A DNA stretch of 64,000 nt. It comes from Nymphaea colorata (lineage: Eukaryota > Streptophyta > Magnoliopsida > Nymphaeales > Nymphaeaceae). The position numbers were made by a program, and so were the translations under genes. Shown here piece by piece: positions 14,941 to 28,300 of this stretch. Numbering within the stretch: the stretch's first letter is position 1; each line of letters starts with the position of its first letter. Location: positions 21,698,370 to 21,762,369 of the forward strand of contig NC_045140.1 in NCBI RefSeq assembly GCF_008831285.2, read 5' to 3'. Below the pieces are notes generated by a model that made no database searches, was not told where the DNA came from, and saw only the letters and a list, made by a program, of their open reading frames with translations.

Positions 14941-15415
14941 TAGGGGTGAACAACGAGTCGAGCTACTCGGGCTCAACTTGTTAAAGCTCGGCTCCTGAAC
15001 GAGTTCGAGCCAAGTCGTTTGCTTAACGAGTCGACTCATTCAAATAATCGAGTTGAACTCAAGTTCACTGGCTCAAACTGTTAACTTGGGTCGAAAATGA
15101 TGTGCAGCGATTTTTTAAATATCTGGCTCATTTTTTTAATAAAAAAACTGGTATATTGACGTTAATTAATTATGTAAGTTTTTGCAAAAGCTCATTCAAG
15201 TTTGTCGAGCCTTAATCGAGTCGAGCTCGATTTATGGCAAAGTAATAGTCCATAGTTTGTCGATCCTTAATCGAGTCGAGCTCGAGATCAACACGTAATT
15301 GCCAAGTTGAGCTCAAGCCGCTTTCGTCGAGCTATTCTTGAGCTCGAGGTTTTATTAGTCGAGCTGAGCTCGAGCTAGCTGAACTCAGCTTTGACTCGGC
15401 GTGTGTTCACCCCTA
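14941..15415. mobile_element. hAT-like MITE with 12-bp perfect terminal inverted repeats
   Basis: The left end TAGGGGTGAACA (14941-14952) and right end TGTTCACCCCTA (15404-15415) are exact inverted repeats enclosing 475 bp. The flanking octamers GGTGTGAT (14933-14940) and GATGCGAT (15416-15423) agree at six of eight positions, which fits an aged 8-bp target duplication as expected for hAT-superfamily insertions. The interior has no transposase frame. It is rich in the words GAGCTCGAG and CGAGTCGAGC, giving extensive self-complementarity. The element is therefore non-autonomous. Superfamily assignment rests on the end sequence and the octamer only. Confidence 0.8.
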
Positions 15416-16942
15416 GATGCGATGAATCTTGTTCGAGGATGTTCAAATCCTAACCAGTCCCCTGTCATGGTTTTGTCAAGCAGTCTTGTCACTCATCTTC
15501 TTTTTCCCAGTTTGCATGGCAAAACCATGTCCAATTTGTCGCTTGCTCGGCAGCATAAAACCATGAGACTAGAAATTCACCTTTGGAGCCTATGCCTACT
15601 TTAGCTGTTACAAGGAAGGGGTTCGAAGTCTTCGGACCGGGAATTGACTTCATATTAGCCGTTAACCCAACCAGCTACGTCAAGCCTCTTGAGACAAATA
15701 GAATAAGGTGAAAGAAAACTTAGACTTTAATCCTTTTACTACTTGGACTATGACGCTTTTTTTCATGTCAAAGTGACCCTTACTCCTAAATGTTTCCTAA
15801 TCATGTTTTAGACATGATTTATTGGAGATAACTCCATACATTAGAGGTCGAGTCGCTATCAATAGAAAATGACCAATCTCTCAAATCAGATTTAATCCGA
15901 TTGCCAGACTCATAAGAACCAGCAATGAGACGATTCTAACTTTAATTTGAAGAAATCGTGCGACTCTTTAACTCCAATTTGACTTGAAAGTTAAATATTT
16001 TTTGGCGAGGAAAAGTGGTTCATATACTCTTTTGTGAATGAATATACTTTAAATTGAAAAGTTTTTTTTCAAAAAAAAAAAAGGTAAAAAATTGTGGAAG
16101 TGGTAACTGATGGACGAATCGCCCCATATGCATCGGCTGATATCAGTGCTTTTTTATATATATATAAATAAATGTAATAATATACAAATATATTATTTCT
16201 TGACTCAGGTTGGCCCAATATCGTCGGTGTCATTTTGGCGCCATTGGTGTGAAGGACTCGATGTCTTCGTTTGCGTGTTCACTTGTGTCACCTACGACAA
16301 AGTTCCAAACTCGGCATTAAAAAAGATTTCTTCTTATGTCTGTTTGGTAGTTGCAAAAATATCTATCTTTCTCCACTTTATGGTAGGAAAAAAAAGGAAA
16401 AAACTTGCAATATGAGAGGCTTTGGATTGAATATCCGGGAATCTCTAGATTTCAGAATTCATGGCAAAATGGATAGCAAAGAAGACGAAAAACTGTTTAT
16501 AAAGCAAACAAGCGACAATTTCGTGTAACATCATCACTGTGCTTTGATGCTGTTAGACCAAAAAAATTGCTCAAACAAAAAAAGTTTTTGGGAGCTAAAC
16601 AGCCTTTATTTATCCGAGAGTTTTATATTGGAGAGACCGTAAAAGATAGTTCGAGCGGTTTTTTTAATATTAAAGAATGAACATATGAAGATTTTAATAG
16701 GAACAAGAGGTTGGATTGAAACTTCAGATCTCACATTCTACTCACCAAGAACATGTAAAAACTTACTTTTATAACAAATTGCACCAAATTTTTAATCAAT
16801 AGACAACTAAAAAAAGATCACATAGTCATAGTGAGTGTTACCAAAGAAGAGTTACTTTGTTGCAAAGGATTCTGTCGAGCTTCAAGTTGAGTTCTCTCCA
16901 CATGAGGAAGCCAAAAGGGTTGAGAATGTGGATTTGAAGATT
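15416..16942. other. Intergenic DNA upstream of SKIP35
   Basis: A T-rich tract, a small TATATA run near 16155 and stop-rich frames. No recognisable coding exon or element was found. Confidence 0.5.
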
Positions 16943-17037
16943 AGGACTAAATCCATACAAGGATCCAATCCACTTGCGGCCCGTTGGTTCGGATACCAGC
17001 AATTCTGTGCACTCCAAAACCATCTTCTCCCCTCCAT
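16943..17037 (+). repeat. Dispersed repeat, copy 2
   Basis: Same-orientation relative of 12458-12551. It lies about 0.84 kb upstream of the SKIP35 start codon, directly before a (GA)-rich stretch. It may be part of the SKIP35 upstream region or a repeat that landed there. Confidence 0.8.
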
Positions 17038-17877
17038 TTGAGAGGGAGAGGAGGAGAGAGAGAGAGGGGAAAGAAAACATTTCTTTATTTAAACCTTCCG
17101 GACAGATGCTTTAATGGAGGGACCTAAATTGTCGCCCACCACCCATTTGGAATTACTCGTTTTGCTCATAATAATTGCGTTTTTAACCCCCTCTTTAATT
17201 AATCCCACACCCAGAGAGAGAGCGATGAGAGTCCCTCTCTCCTCACCTTCACCTTCTAAATTTGGGTCCTATTCCCTTCCACCCGGTTCTCCTCCGTTTC
17301 ATCTTTAGTCATGGCCGAAGACTAGAGGTTCTGCTCTCTCATCTCCTTTCGTTTCTGATCGGGTGTCCTGTTTTGGTTTCTCTTTGCGGCAAAAATTTGT
17401 CTGAGAAGCAAAAAGTTTTGTTGGTTTCTGTATATTCTTGGTTTACTTCTCCTGTTTCTGCATCTTCCTTGCTTGTGTTGGGTTTTCCAATTGTGGGTAG
17501 TTTTGCTTTTGTGGAATTTTTGATCCTCTTCTGTGTTTGGTTTGAGTAATCTGAATATTAGGTGGATTCTTTGTTTTCTGAAGCGTGGAGCAAGTTGGGA
17601 GGGTTGCCTTTTTTGGGGGGGTGTGGCCTGCGTTTGTCTTCAGGTGTTTTTGCAGGGATGACTTTCTGGTCTCTGTGAGGAGTTAAGCTTTGGGCGTTTG
17701 GGATTGTTGGGAATTTGAAGATCATTTGGTTTGTGTGATTCGGATAGAGGATAAGGAACAGAGAACTGAGGGGAGAGGTATTCACTTTTTTGTTTTTTTT
17801 TTTTTTTTGGGAGATCGGGCTCTTCGGATAGTTGGTTCTGTTGCTTGAGAAATTGGTACGAGGGTCTTTTTGCATCG
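17038..17877 (+). promoter_or_regulatory. SKIP35 proximal upstream region and probable 5' leader
   Basis: GA-rich at 17041-17075 and CT-rich near 17230-17260 (CCCTCTCTCCTCACC), then strongly T-rich up to the start codon, as in plant leaders and leader introns. No clear TATA box was picked out. Transcript start and any untranslated exon cannot be placed from sequence alone. Confidence 0.4.
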
Positions 17878-20800
17878 ATGGAGGAAGATGGTGTGCGAAA
17901 TTTCTCGATGGCATCGCTTTCTGGCTCGATGAAGCGGCCTTCTGGCTCGACGAAGCGGCCCTCTGGTTCGAGTGTTCGCGGTAGGGCAGAGGGTAAGCCC
18001 AACCGTTGTCTGAGTCCTGATGTTGGTAGCGAGAATTCTGCGTTGGGCTGTCTGAGTAGCGGGACCATGCCGGCTTTGGAAAGAGGAGTGAATTCGGAGA
18101 TGGGTATTAAGGATGGGATTAAAATGAGCAGGGTTGACTGGATCGAGTTGGGAAGAAGGTTTCAGAATGCCGTTAGCTCTCACGATTGGCTTCTAGCAGA
18201 GAGACTGATCCCGTGCGCCGACAGGCAGCGGCTGAATGATGCATTGTGTATTGCATTAGATTCGATTTGGTTCCTTCAGACAGAATCTGATTTGGAGGGT
18301 GTCACCGGATTGATTCACGAGCTCATCTCTTGTGGGGCTAATGACTTCACTCGGGCTGTTCTTAGAACTTCATTTCTTGCCTCTTGCGTATCCGTGTGCA
18401 GATCGCGTGTGATGAGCTTGACAGACACGGTCAATGTTATGGCCCAGAGGTATGTTTTTGATGTCTTCATTATTCTCTCCTTTTTTATGATCTCCAAGTG
18501 TTTCTCGCGCTCCATGTTTATTTTTCCAGTTTGAAGGTTACGCATGTGAAGAACAGCAGATTTCTGCAAAGTGAGCGCACCAATCCACTAAATGCGACAA
18601 AATGTCGATCTTTAATTTTCATGGAATTCTTTGTACTGCACGGCAATGTTTTCTATTGGGTTCACATTCTATTGCTGTTTCAATCGCGTCTATGTTTTAC
18701 ATTGACAATCTACACGCAGTGATCAGACCTCGCCTGAATAATGGCAGTTTAATATCTCATAGATTATAATCGAATAATTCTCCTGTGTATGATTTTTTTT
18801 TTTTTTGGTGACATAAAATTATGTGGTCATTGTTCTATCACTGAAGTTGCCTTTCTTGACTATACGCATACTTCACTGCATTCCCCTTAGTTTGACTTGT
18901 ATGCCTGCTTGCTACTGTAGTTTCCTTACTCAGAAAAGCACGTTACAAAAAACTTTGCTTCATAGAAGTAACTGTTGCACTTCTGAATTGAAGAAGTATT
19001 AAAAAATATCTTGAAAGTAAGAAGTTTCAGCTTCCACTTAAGGAATTTGTCTCCATTTAGATATTTGCTTCCTTCTCAGGCTTAGATTTGTACCTTCTGT
19101 GAATTTTAAAAATTGTTGCTTCGACTCACCAGTAGTTGTGCATTTCAGAATAAAAAAAAATAAAGCTATGTCTACTTATAAGTTATCGCTTCCAATTTCT
19201 CATATTTCACGCCATCATTGATGGTGCATTTGGGAAGAGAAAGACAGCTGAATAACAGATGCCTATGTTCGTGAGGACACACAACTAGCAATCTCTTATT
19301 TTCCAAGGTTAGGTAAATTATTTGACTCAGTGGTCATTTTGGTTGATTGTACATGTGCAGATGATGCAACCATATCCAGAATCTCCAGGCCCAGCCACAT
19401 GTGGATTTTTGTCTTTGATTTGTCTTTCTATTTTCTTCTATAGTTTATTCTGCATGCAATCTGCAAGCATGAAATTTCTATTTAACTGGTAGCATGTTCA
19501 CCAGTTTCATTGGTTTCTGTCCAGCTCATTTATATTAAAGGAAAATTTGATCGCCCAAAGAGATTTTTACTTCTTTTACTACTTGTACATCCTCTAGGTG
19601 TGTTAGTTAGTTCAACAACTTCTTTGCTCCTACAGAAATTCAGAATTATCTCAAGTAACATCGACCGTGAATTTTTTTTTCCTTCAAGGGATATAATTAT
19701 TTTATGGACGCTTAGATATTTTAAAGTGCCATGCTATTGAATTGCATATATGAGAAGATTTCTATTGTACTATTCTCCTTCTAAATCTTACTGCAATTTT
19801 TGAACATCAGGCTGGGCGAACGTCTTGAAGAATGTAATAGTGATGAGATTTTGAAAGCTGAAAGTGCTGCCAAAGTTCAGAAATTCACAGAATGGGCTCT
19901 GAAATGTATTAGCTTCCATTCCCGCAATTGTGGAAACAAAAACAGATTACAACATGGATCAGCTATTGAAATTCAGCTGCAGCTGTCAGCGTTCAAATCA
20001 TTTTTAGATATGGCTGGCGATCAACTGACAGGAAAAGATTTTGCTGAGGCCTTTGATGCTGCATGCTTTCCCCTTACTCTTTTCTCTAGTGCTATTGATC
20101 CATGTTGGGCTTCTGGAGTTGCATCAAGAGCTATGCACGAGTTGCTTGGATTGTTAGTGGAATGGGGTGCAGATAATGTCAACCAGTGTTTCCTTGAAGC
20201 ATCTCGTTTTGGAAGTACTGAGCTTGTTCGCATTCTGTTACAGGTAAAATCTAGATTTTTCTCATTCGTATATGTTAGTTGCAACATATTATTGATGTTT
20301 GCATTATGGCATCAAAAAAATTGTGTGCCACTGCTCTGCACATACTTTGTCAGGACAAAAGATTCTCAAAGTCTTATCTTCCTATGATCTACAAGCTTTT
20401 CTCATCTCTGCTATCTTTTCGAAGCACAGGTTTTATATTGCTTATACTTCATTACTTGTTAAGCAGTTTTGGTTTAAACAGTTAACTTGATGATTGATTG
20501 TCTTCTTTAGTTCTTTTTGGGCTTGGAATTAAGAATTTCAAGTTGGAGGAGGACAAAGGCTCAATGTGCAAGTGCTTATTTTGGCGTAAACTCATAGGTG
20601 TTGCCTACTCCCATCTTGTCCCTGGAAAAAGCGAGGAAAAAAAAAAGAGTGAAGTCTCGGAAATGCAGCAATGTCTAGTCCTAGGGTGCAGCTGGGAGCA
20701 GTCATACCCAATCCCCCATGCTTTTACTTGTGTTGGCATTAATTGAATTTGGTGAATGATTTGTTAAAAGTATGCAAGGATAGGCTAATGTCTTGTGGTG

Positions 20801-23800
20801 GTCTAAATTATCATGTTATCTGTTTATACTGATTCTTGCAATATTATACTTTGACAAGGATCATGCATCAGCTAAACTATGTTTGCTTCATATATTTGGT
20901 GTTTCTCTGCTGGCATGCTTTCCTCAGGAAGCACAATTTGAGGAGTGTTAGGTGCATGTGAGTTCTGACGTTATTACAATCAATCTGAAATGGGATGATA
21001 CATTCTTTTTTTACTTGTGAATTTTAGTTTAGGGATACTCTAGGAAAGTGGATATCTTTATAATTCTTGTTTGCTTTTCTGTGAGTTGGTTTTCATGTCT
21101 AATTGCATCCAGCCCTATGAGAGGTCAAATTTTTTTCAATCAGTTCCTCTCCATTATCTGCAAGAGTTGTTTTCTTCACAAATTTAGAAGTGCCAGTTCC
21201 TGTAGCTTTCTTGCAGGATCGACTTATATGCTTCCTTTCGTGAACAGTGTGTGACTTTTTTTCTTTTACCTCTATTGTCCTTCTTGTAGCAAATGCCAAG
21301 TTTTGAGGCTTGCTGCCATTTAGGGTCAGTATAATATCACATCATTATCTTCCAATTCTATATTCCTGTGTATTGGAAATTGCAATATTGTCAGTTCCTT
21401 TATTATAACCCAATCTTGATTGTTAGCTTGTTGATATAATTAAAAACCCCACCATCGTCCCTTATCTATAGTTCCAGATGAATTTTCTTCACCTCTGTGT
21501 GCACTTTCAGGATATTGAAGCTAGTGCTTTTTTTCATTTGGTCTTGGTCATCTTTTGAAATCATAGTAATTCCTTTCACAATCTTATTTGGCTGGTTAGC
21601 TTTCCATTGACGTTCATTCAGGAGCTTGAGCCCTTCTTGTCTCAAGTCCATGATTTGATTAGGTGATTTGATTGTTCAGGTTAGCATTGAAATGCAAGCA
21701 ATGCCTGTGTGCATGTATATTTGTGTACTTTTGCTATTAAACCCATTCACATAGCTTATGTTTTTCTTTTTTCTTTTTTTCCCATTGCATTGGCTTGTCT
21801 CCACTAGTTATATTTAAACCAGCTTTGCAATTTCTCAAGGCTTTCAGAATTTTGATGCCTGTTTTTCTTCTTAGGTTGTTTGATTGGAAGGTTTTGTTGT
21901 TGCACAGATATTGATATTCATTTTCAAGGAATTCTGGATATCGTTTAATAAAATTTAATCTACTGGCTGTTCTAACGTGATTGTCTTCATCTTTTCTTGT
22001 ATTGTGAAATTTCATACCTCTGTTCTCTCATCCCAAAGCTTATATCTGCATTTAGAAGTTTTTTTTCTTAGGTAACTATCTCAAATAGTCTGCCCTGCAC
22101 TTTCAGATAGCTCAGCAGAATAGCCTGGATATCGATGTAGACCTTGCTTTGGGATTTGCATCTCATTTCTGCAAGATGAGCACAATGGAATGTTTGGTAG
22201 AGGAGGGGCATGCCTCTGCATTCTTGGGGCCTCTAATGAGAGCAGCAGAAAGAGGATGCATGCAGGTTGTTAGTTGGTTTGTTGAAAAAGGTTGCCGAGA
22301 TATGGAGCTTTGTCTTGCCCTCACTGCTGCTACATCCAGCTGCCAAATAGAAGTTGCTGACTATCTACTGCAGCATGTTCCTCATAATATGTTGTCCACT
22401 CTTGGCATAGAGATCATAAAGGCAGCTGGAGAACGCAGCTGCAACTCTTTAGCAGGTGTGGCATTTCTCATGCAATCTAATTTCTTGAAGACTGCTGAGG
22501 CAACATATGAAGTGGCAGACCGCATTGTCAGATCTGATGATGAGGGTGTTACACCCGAGTTGAGAACTTTTCTGTCCAAAATGTGGACCAAGGATGCATA
22601 TCATCAGGGCAGGAAATTTGCTGAAGATCACTATTTGAATGTTGCGAGGATTATCATGAAGGGGACATCACCAGTTCGGCTTCTGCAGTTGCCTTTGGAA
22701 CTCCAGGTAAACTTCAGTCCTTGGTTCAGATAAGTTCTTGCTGGGTTAGTTTATCTCTTTCAAAGATCAAATTGTTTCTACAGCACCTGCAGTGAAGACT
22801 CCCCCTTAAGGGGGTATTTTCAGAACTGTGCTTGTCCTTCTGCGATTATTTCAGTTTGCTCGGAAGTCAGGCCATTAATTCCTCGCTTTAATTCCATTGT
22901 CAAAATTTAGCAAAGTTTGTTTATAGGATGTTGTCACCTTTGAGTTCTGCGGCTTTTTCCTATTTGCTGGATCAAACTTTCTAATCCATCATTTCTATTT
23001 GCTACGGTTTGCTATGCGTTTGCCACAACAGACTTCTGTGAGTTCATTTCCATCCCTCTTATACGCATTTCATGTGTGCAGTTTGAGGCATGAGCTGGTC
23101 CAAATTCCTCTTTATGAATTATGACGTATGTAGTGGCCGTTTGAAAGCCTCACCATCATCACGTAGGTTTTCTCACCTTCACCGTGGAGGCTGTCTGGCT
23201 GGACTAAGACACCACAGTTTGAATCTGTAACGGTGGGTCAAAACGAGACCCAAACTTATCTATGCTGGCAGACTTCCCCTTCGGCCACCAATTTAGCTTT
23301 CTACACCATTTCAGCATTTGGAAGTGGTGGTTCTTGCTGAGTCTACCATTTGAATTCTTCCTCAGGGTTCCATTCTCAGTAAATTCGCTCCGCTTGCAAC
23401 ATAAACTTTATTTTGAAGCTGTGATGACTCCCTAGTCGTTGGAAACTGTCCTTAGTTTGATTATCCAGTTCTGTAAATGAACCGAGCTTGTCAGTACTGA
23501 ATAGTTTTGTGTTGACAGTTTTTCTTTCATGTTCTATGCCAGTAATAAACCACTTTGGCCCTTTTTGTCTGACATAGGAGGTGTCTTGCAGGTGGGTATT
23601 GCGTATTATCCACTCTACAGTGAATGTATAGAAGTTCGAGGGCAGCTGCTGCCACAGTGGTTGAGGGGTCAGCTTGTGGAGGCTGTGTGGAGGCTTGGGA
23701 ATGGAAGCATCGATGAGATCACTAGCCGCTCAAAACAGGATTTGGTTGCGAATCTGGAGCGACATTTGCCGTCATTCTTGATTCGCACTGGTTCATCTGC

Positions 23801-23810
23801 ACTGATGTAA
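17878..23810 (+). CDS. SKIP35: Ankyrin repeat protein SKIP35 (SKP1-interacting partner 35)
   Basis: Four exons join in frame: 17878-18449, 19811-20243, 22107-22706 and 23592-23810, for 607 residues. All introns are GT-AG. The start is the first ATG in an open frame (MEEDGVRNFSMASLSGSM). Residues 1-80 are Ser/Arg-rich and probably disordered. The conserved body begins near VDWIELGRRFQNAVSSHDWL (about 84 onward) and continues through QRLGERLEECN and KVQKFTEWALKCISFHSR. Ankyrin-like helix pairs (LLVEWGADNVNQCFLEASR, LMRAAERGCMQVVSWFVEKG) fill the second half. The product matches the SKIP35 family, known as an SKP1/ASK-binding protein, in order of motifs and roughly in length (Arabidopsis about 580). 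It has no F-box that I can see; a role as SCF ubiquitin-ligase partner is family knowledge. The gene is convergent with the thioredoxin-like gene. Confidence 0.93.
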
Positions 23811-25343
23811 ATTTTGCTGGTTGATGAAACCATTCTCTATTGCAGACCCCCCTTCCCCCCTGCTTATCTGGAGCTTTCTCTCTCTCCCCATTGTTCGGCA
23901 GGGTGGCCACGAGCTTGAGTATATCTTGTGAAAGCTCGCTCAATCTCTAGGGCACAGGCCAAGGCTTGCTAGGTATTCAGCAACCCCTTTTCCTTTTGGT
24001 TTGGCTCTATGTATGGGTGGTGAGTTTACCCGAGAATTATTTTCCATCAAACGGAGGGAAAATGCTAGACGATCTTTAGATGTATTTATGTTTAGCAATC
24101 ATAAATAATGAATAAATGAATAGTTTGGATATTTGCAGGCTTGAGTGAATGTCATTCTTAGTTTATCTGGATGCTTGATATTACATTCCACTCTGTTCAA
24201 TTGGGTCGGACGAGTTACTGAATCGAAAACTGGCTGACCATTTTAGACATTTGTGTGGCTTGGGCTTTGTTTGGCAGCAAATCTGTCAAGAAATTTTTTT
24301 TGTTCATGTTTATTTTGTGGGAAACCACATTGGGTATAAAGCCAGAAGGTAAAGGTTCTAGTTTGTTTCAGGGCTTGAGTGGATTTACGGTACATTCTTT
24401 CCTTACCCAAATGCCAGTACATTCTGTGATTCCGGTGTTGTGCTTGCCACCTGATTCTTTGATTCTGGTGTCATGCTTGCCTGAGGCAAAATCTGTCGTG
24501 ATTTTGCGAGTCATGGGCATTACCATATGTGGGACAGTGGGAGAATATTCCCTGGGCGATTTCCCTACGCAGAGTTTTTATGCTGACAGCATTGTGAAAC
24601 TATTCAAAGTGAACCACTCTTAAGTTGCCAAAGTTTCATCTATCTCGCTGGACAATTGGACTAAGACCCTGTGGTAGTGATTTGCTCAACCTTAGTTTGA
24701 GCACACTTAGCTAATCAAGTCGGGCCCACGAGATATAAGTAACATAGGATCCTGAATTAGGTTTAGTCTTTTTCATTTACGGACCCAACCCGACTTGAGT
24801 TTCATTTGCAATAAGAAATTTATTTTCAGTTAATTGAAGATTGCGTTTGGCCTAGTTTCTGCATATGAACTAAAAGCCTATTCCTGCTTCAGCCAGGTCA
24901 CCGTGGACAACGAGCACCTAAACGTCAGACGTTTATTAAACCTGGCTCAGTGAAACCCATACTTGTCCATGAGAAGACCTTGGCTCAAATAAATCAGTCA
25001 TAAGCAAGGAGTAGCTATAACAACGGACAACACAATAACATTCAATAAAAATTTACTTTCAATATCCCATCATGGGACCTTGAGTAAATGTACACAAGGG
25101 TACAGTTCCAAACCTGACACAAGGGTACAGTTCCAAACCTGTTCGAAAGACCAAATAATTTGGAGTGCACAAGGACGTCTGAGACAAAAAACTCTTCTTT
25201 AATCCCCAGGGCTAGTGGCACCATGTACGGACGTATAATAAGCCAGGTTTCCTTACAATCTTCCACGAACCAATGCCATTATGCCAGGCATAAGCCAGGT
25301 TTACTTACAAAAGATAGTCTTTGTCTTCAAATCAAACTATGGG
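23811..25343. other. Tail-to-tail region between SKIP35 and the thioredoxin-like gene
   Basis: The region should hold both 3' untranslated regions. An open frame at 24255-24623 has no recognisable domain and was not accepted. A short tandem duplication lies at 25092-25141. No transposon with ends was found. Confidence 0.5.
25092..25141. repeat. 25-bp tandem duplication
   Basis: The 25-base unit starting ACACAAGGGTACAGTTCC occurs twice back to back without mismatch (25092-25116 and 25117-25141). It probably lies in the 3' untranslated region of the minus-strand thioredoxin-like gene. Confidence 0.9.
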
Positions 25344-28300
25344 CTACTTCCCCATCTTTGTGGATGGCTGCTTCATTTGAAGAAGACGATGGAGACCAGT
25401 AATGACATGTAATCGACTGTGAGGAACACCAGTCTTCGCTAGTGCCTTCCCATATTTATCAAGAAGCACGAAGCAAGGAACATAATTGATATCATAATGC
25501 ATCAGCTGCATATATCAAAAAAGCCCCCATTGTTAGTATTTGCACCAAAAGACGGATTATAAATGTAAAATATAAATATACCATACGACTTTTTTATGTT
25601 GCACATAACGTTTATAATCAACGAGTAACAGATGCCCAGGCAAAAGAGAACAAGAATCTGCAAAAACAAAGGATCTTTGTGCTCTGAGACCTTGTCAGTG
25701 CATACCCCCGGATATGTCCTGCCAATTCATCACATATGTCCACTTCCATCTTGTTTATTTAAACAATATAGTAATGCACGAGTTCCTTCTGCAGGCTAAA
25801 TCAAGTGCTTCGGTCTGTATTGATCACTAGGCATTTATATAATCCATTAATGCTTTGAAAATTTTGACGAAGTAGAGTTTTCAGTTTGTTAATCATTGAT
25901 AATAGACCAAATATAATTTCCTCCAGTGCAGCTAAAGGACACAATGCTTCAGGGTGTTGCTTAACTTCCATGACAATGCTCTTTCCTGATGCAATTGAAC
26001 AGAAAGAAATAAGCAGGTCCACAAGTAACTAATTGAAGAGCCCATGAAATTTAACTAAGAAGTCCAAACCTTTGTCTCCTTGTAGCTTCTTTTCTAATTC
26101 TAAATATCTCTACATCATACTCCTAGAAGATAGACTTTGGAGAATGTTTCTCAAACTGAGCCAAATTAGCTATTAGAATGACAAAAAATAGCAATTTCAT
26201 AGCAGGGCATTAAGCAAAAAAATTGTTGCTTTGAATTAAGAGTCGGAATGTTGAAGCTACTCAAAACAACACAAATCTTACCATATCAATCACCTTTAAC
26301 ATTGTCCTGCAAATTGTTTTAGAAAAGCTAAAATTTACTTTCAGGTTTTTCATTTTAGTTTTTTTTCATCTTTGAACCATGAAAAGAACCACTGGCTTCA
26401 TAAACATAGGTAGTAGGTGGTAGATGGTGACAAACTAACTAGAAGAAGGACCAAGTGCTTGAAGCAAGAGAATGTTGCCAAATAGTAACGTTTCGTCCAC
26501 AGAAAAGCTTGCTTCAAGAAATTCCACATAGGTCAATATTAAGAAAACTAAAATAATTTAGTTTGCCTTTCATTCTCTCGTCACACTGTTCAGGTACTAG
26601 CATATAAGAGATTACTGACAGAAGGTTCGCAGTTCTCCATGAATATCTACTCACTGCCTAGCAAGAAATGACAGTTTTATAGTTGAAAAAGTACTTGCCC
26701 TCATCCATCAACATGCAATAGTAATGCACCTTCTCTTTGAACCCAAAATGCATTTTAAAAAATCATGGGAAAAGACAAGCGCACGCTCTCGATCAAAGTC
26801 CAAGTCGTTCTATGGTGACACAAAACAATTCTTAACAGATATGCCACCCATTCTTCATCACTGAAGAAAACCCGATCAATCTAAATATCATTCAACTTTT
26901 ATGTTTCATCGTGATCCAACGTGATATTAGTGTCAAGCAATATGGGTTCTTTTGGAAAATCATGGTCTGCACTCATAAACCCTTGTTATTCAGTTTGATC
27001 ATGGAAGTTGCAGCCGGCAAAACACTTGCACCATTTTTTTGCATCAAGAAATCATTTCCTAAGGAATACTTACAAGAAAGTAGCACTTGAAGATTGAACA
27101 TCTCACCAGTCCCCATCTCACAATATACCCTGAACTGTGTCGTCAATTTCCCCCGTACAGATTTCAGCAAGAAATTTCACTACACATGCGTCCAAGAACA
27201 ACACACGAAATATCTTTTATCTGCACAGGTATAAATTGGTGTTTACGTCTTCTTAAGACAGTAAGGAGAAATAGGGGAACCCTGTCTCCTCAACCAGATC
27301 ATTCCTTAATTATCCATATTTCATCTTATGACACACTCGAAGTGATTAGAAGGTAGCACTTTTCTCAACATACTTCTTCTAAGTATGAAACATTACAGCC
27401 TCGTGAAGCAAACTTGTCAAACAGGTATCCATGACCGACAAATGATGGCCAAGCGGTACTTCTATATCATAAGATATCAACTGCTATATCACTATGCATT
27501 ATGAACCAGCTAAGAAGCTTATAGTTCGTCTAAACAGTCTAGTTGTAGGCTACCGTACGCAAAACAATGCCCCAATTAAAACCCGTCATGAGGTAAAACG
27601 TTGTGAGGACGCAAAGAGGAACTCCCAATATTTGTAAAACCCTCATGTGTAGCTTATGTACCATTCACATGTATACGGAATAGCAAGCCTAACCATATAG
27701 TGCGGGAAGCCAAGCATTAGAATTTTCAAATCCCGGGTGCTTCCTCTCAACCAGAACATGGGTAATTTAAATTCAAAGGAGAAGCACGAAAACTCGATAT
27801 TATTGAGTGTTTGGATTCCAAAGAATCGAATTTCAAGAAATAGTAGGATGCTGATCTTGCAAAAAGAGTGGCAACTCCTCCGTATCCAAACGCGGGAACA
27901 GGAAGTCCCAGTTCCCGCAGTTGTAAAGTAGCTCGAAGATCTGTGATTAGGGGAGTTACCTCGGGGAGCCATTTCGGGTTCTCGGCGTCTAGCATGACAA
28001 GGCTGAGCCACGACGAGTTCTTCGCCTCGACCTCCATGACGAGCTCCAGAAGGGAGTTACAAAGCCGGCATTTCCGCGAGTAGAACTCGATCACCGTCGC
28101 TTCCTTTCCGCTGGCGAGCGCCGCCGCGAAAGCCCTCTGCTCCGCCTCCCACTGCTCCGCCTCCGTCAGCGCCCTCCGGCCGTTCGCGGCCGTCACTTCC
28201 GGCAGTATACGACCAGGTTTAGAGAGCGCATGAAGATTTACCGGCCATCCACGGGGGAGCTTGATGCCGGAGAAGAGGTCGGAAGGGAGGTTTCCGGCGA

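Noticed and set aside
15401-15604. 67-codon frame beginning in the MITE right end
   Set aside because: It starts inside the terminal inverted repeat and has no conserved features.
17558-18183. Three long minus-strand frames
   Set aside because: They are antisense shadows of SKIP35 exon 1 and its leader.
27747-27959. Continuation of the thioredoxin-like frame past residue 181
   Set aside because: A GT donor (GAG|GTAACTCC) lies at the point where homology stops; the downstream exon at 25505-25344 restores the thioredoxin fold in phase.
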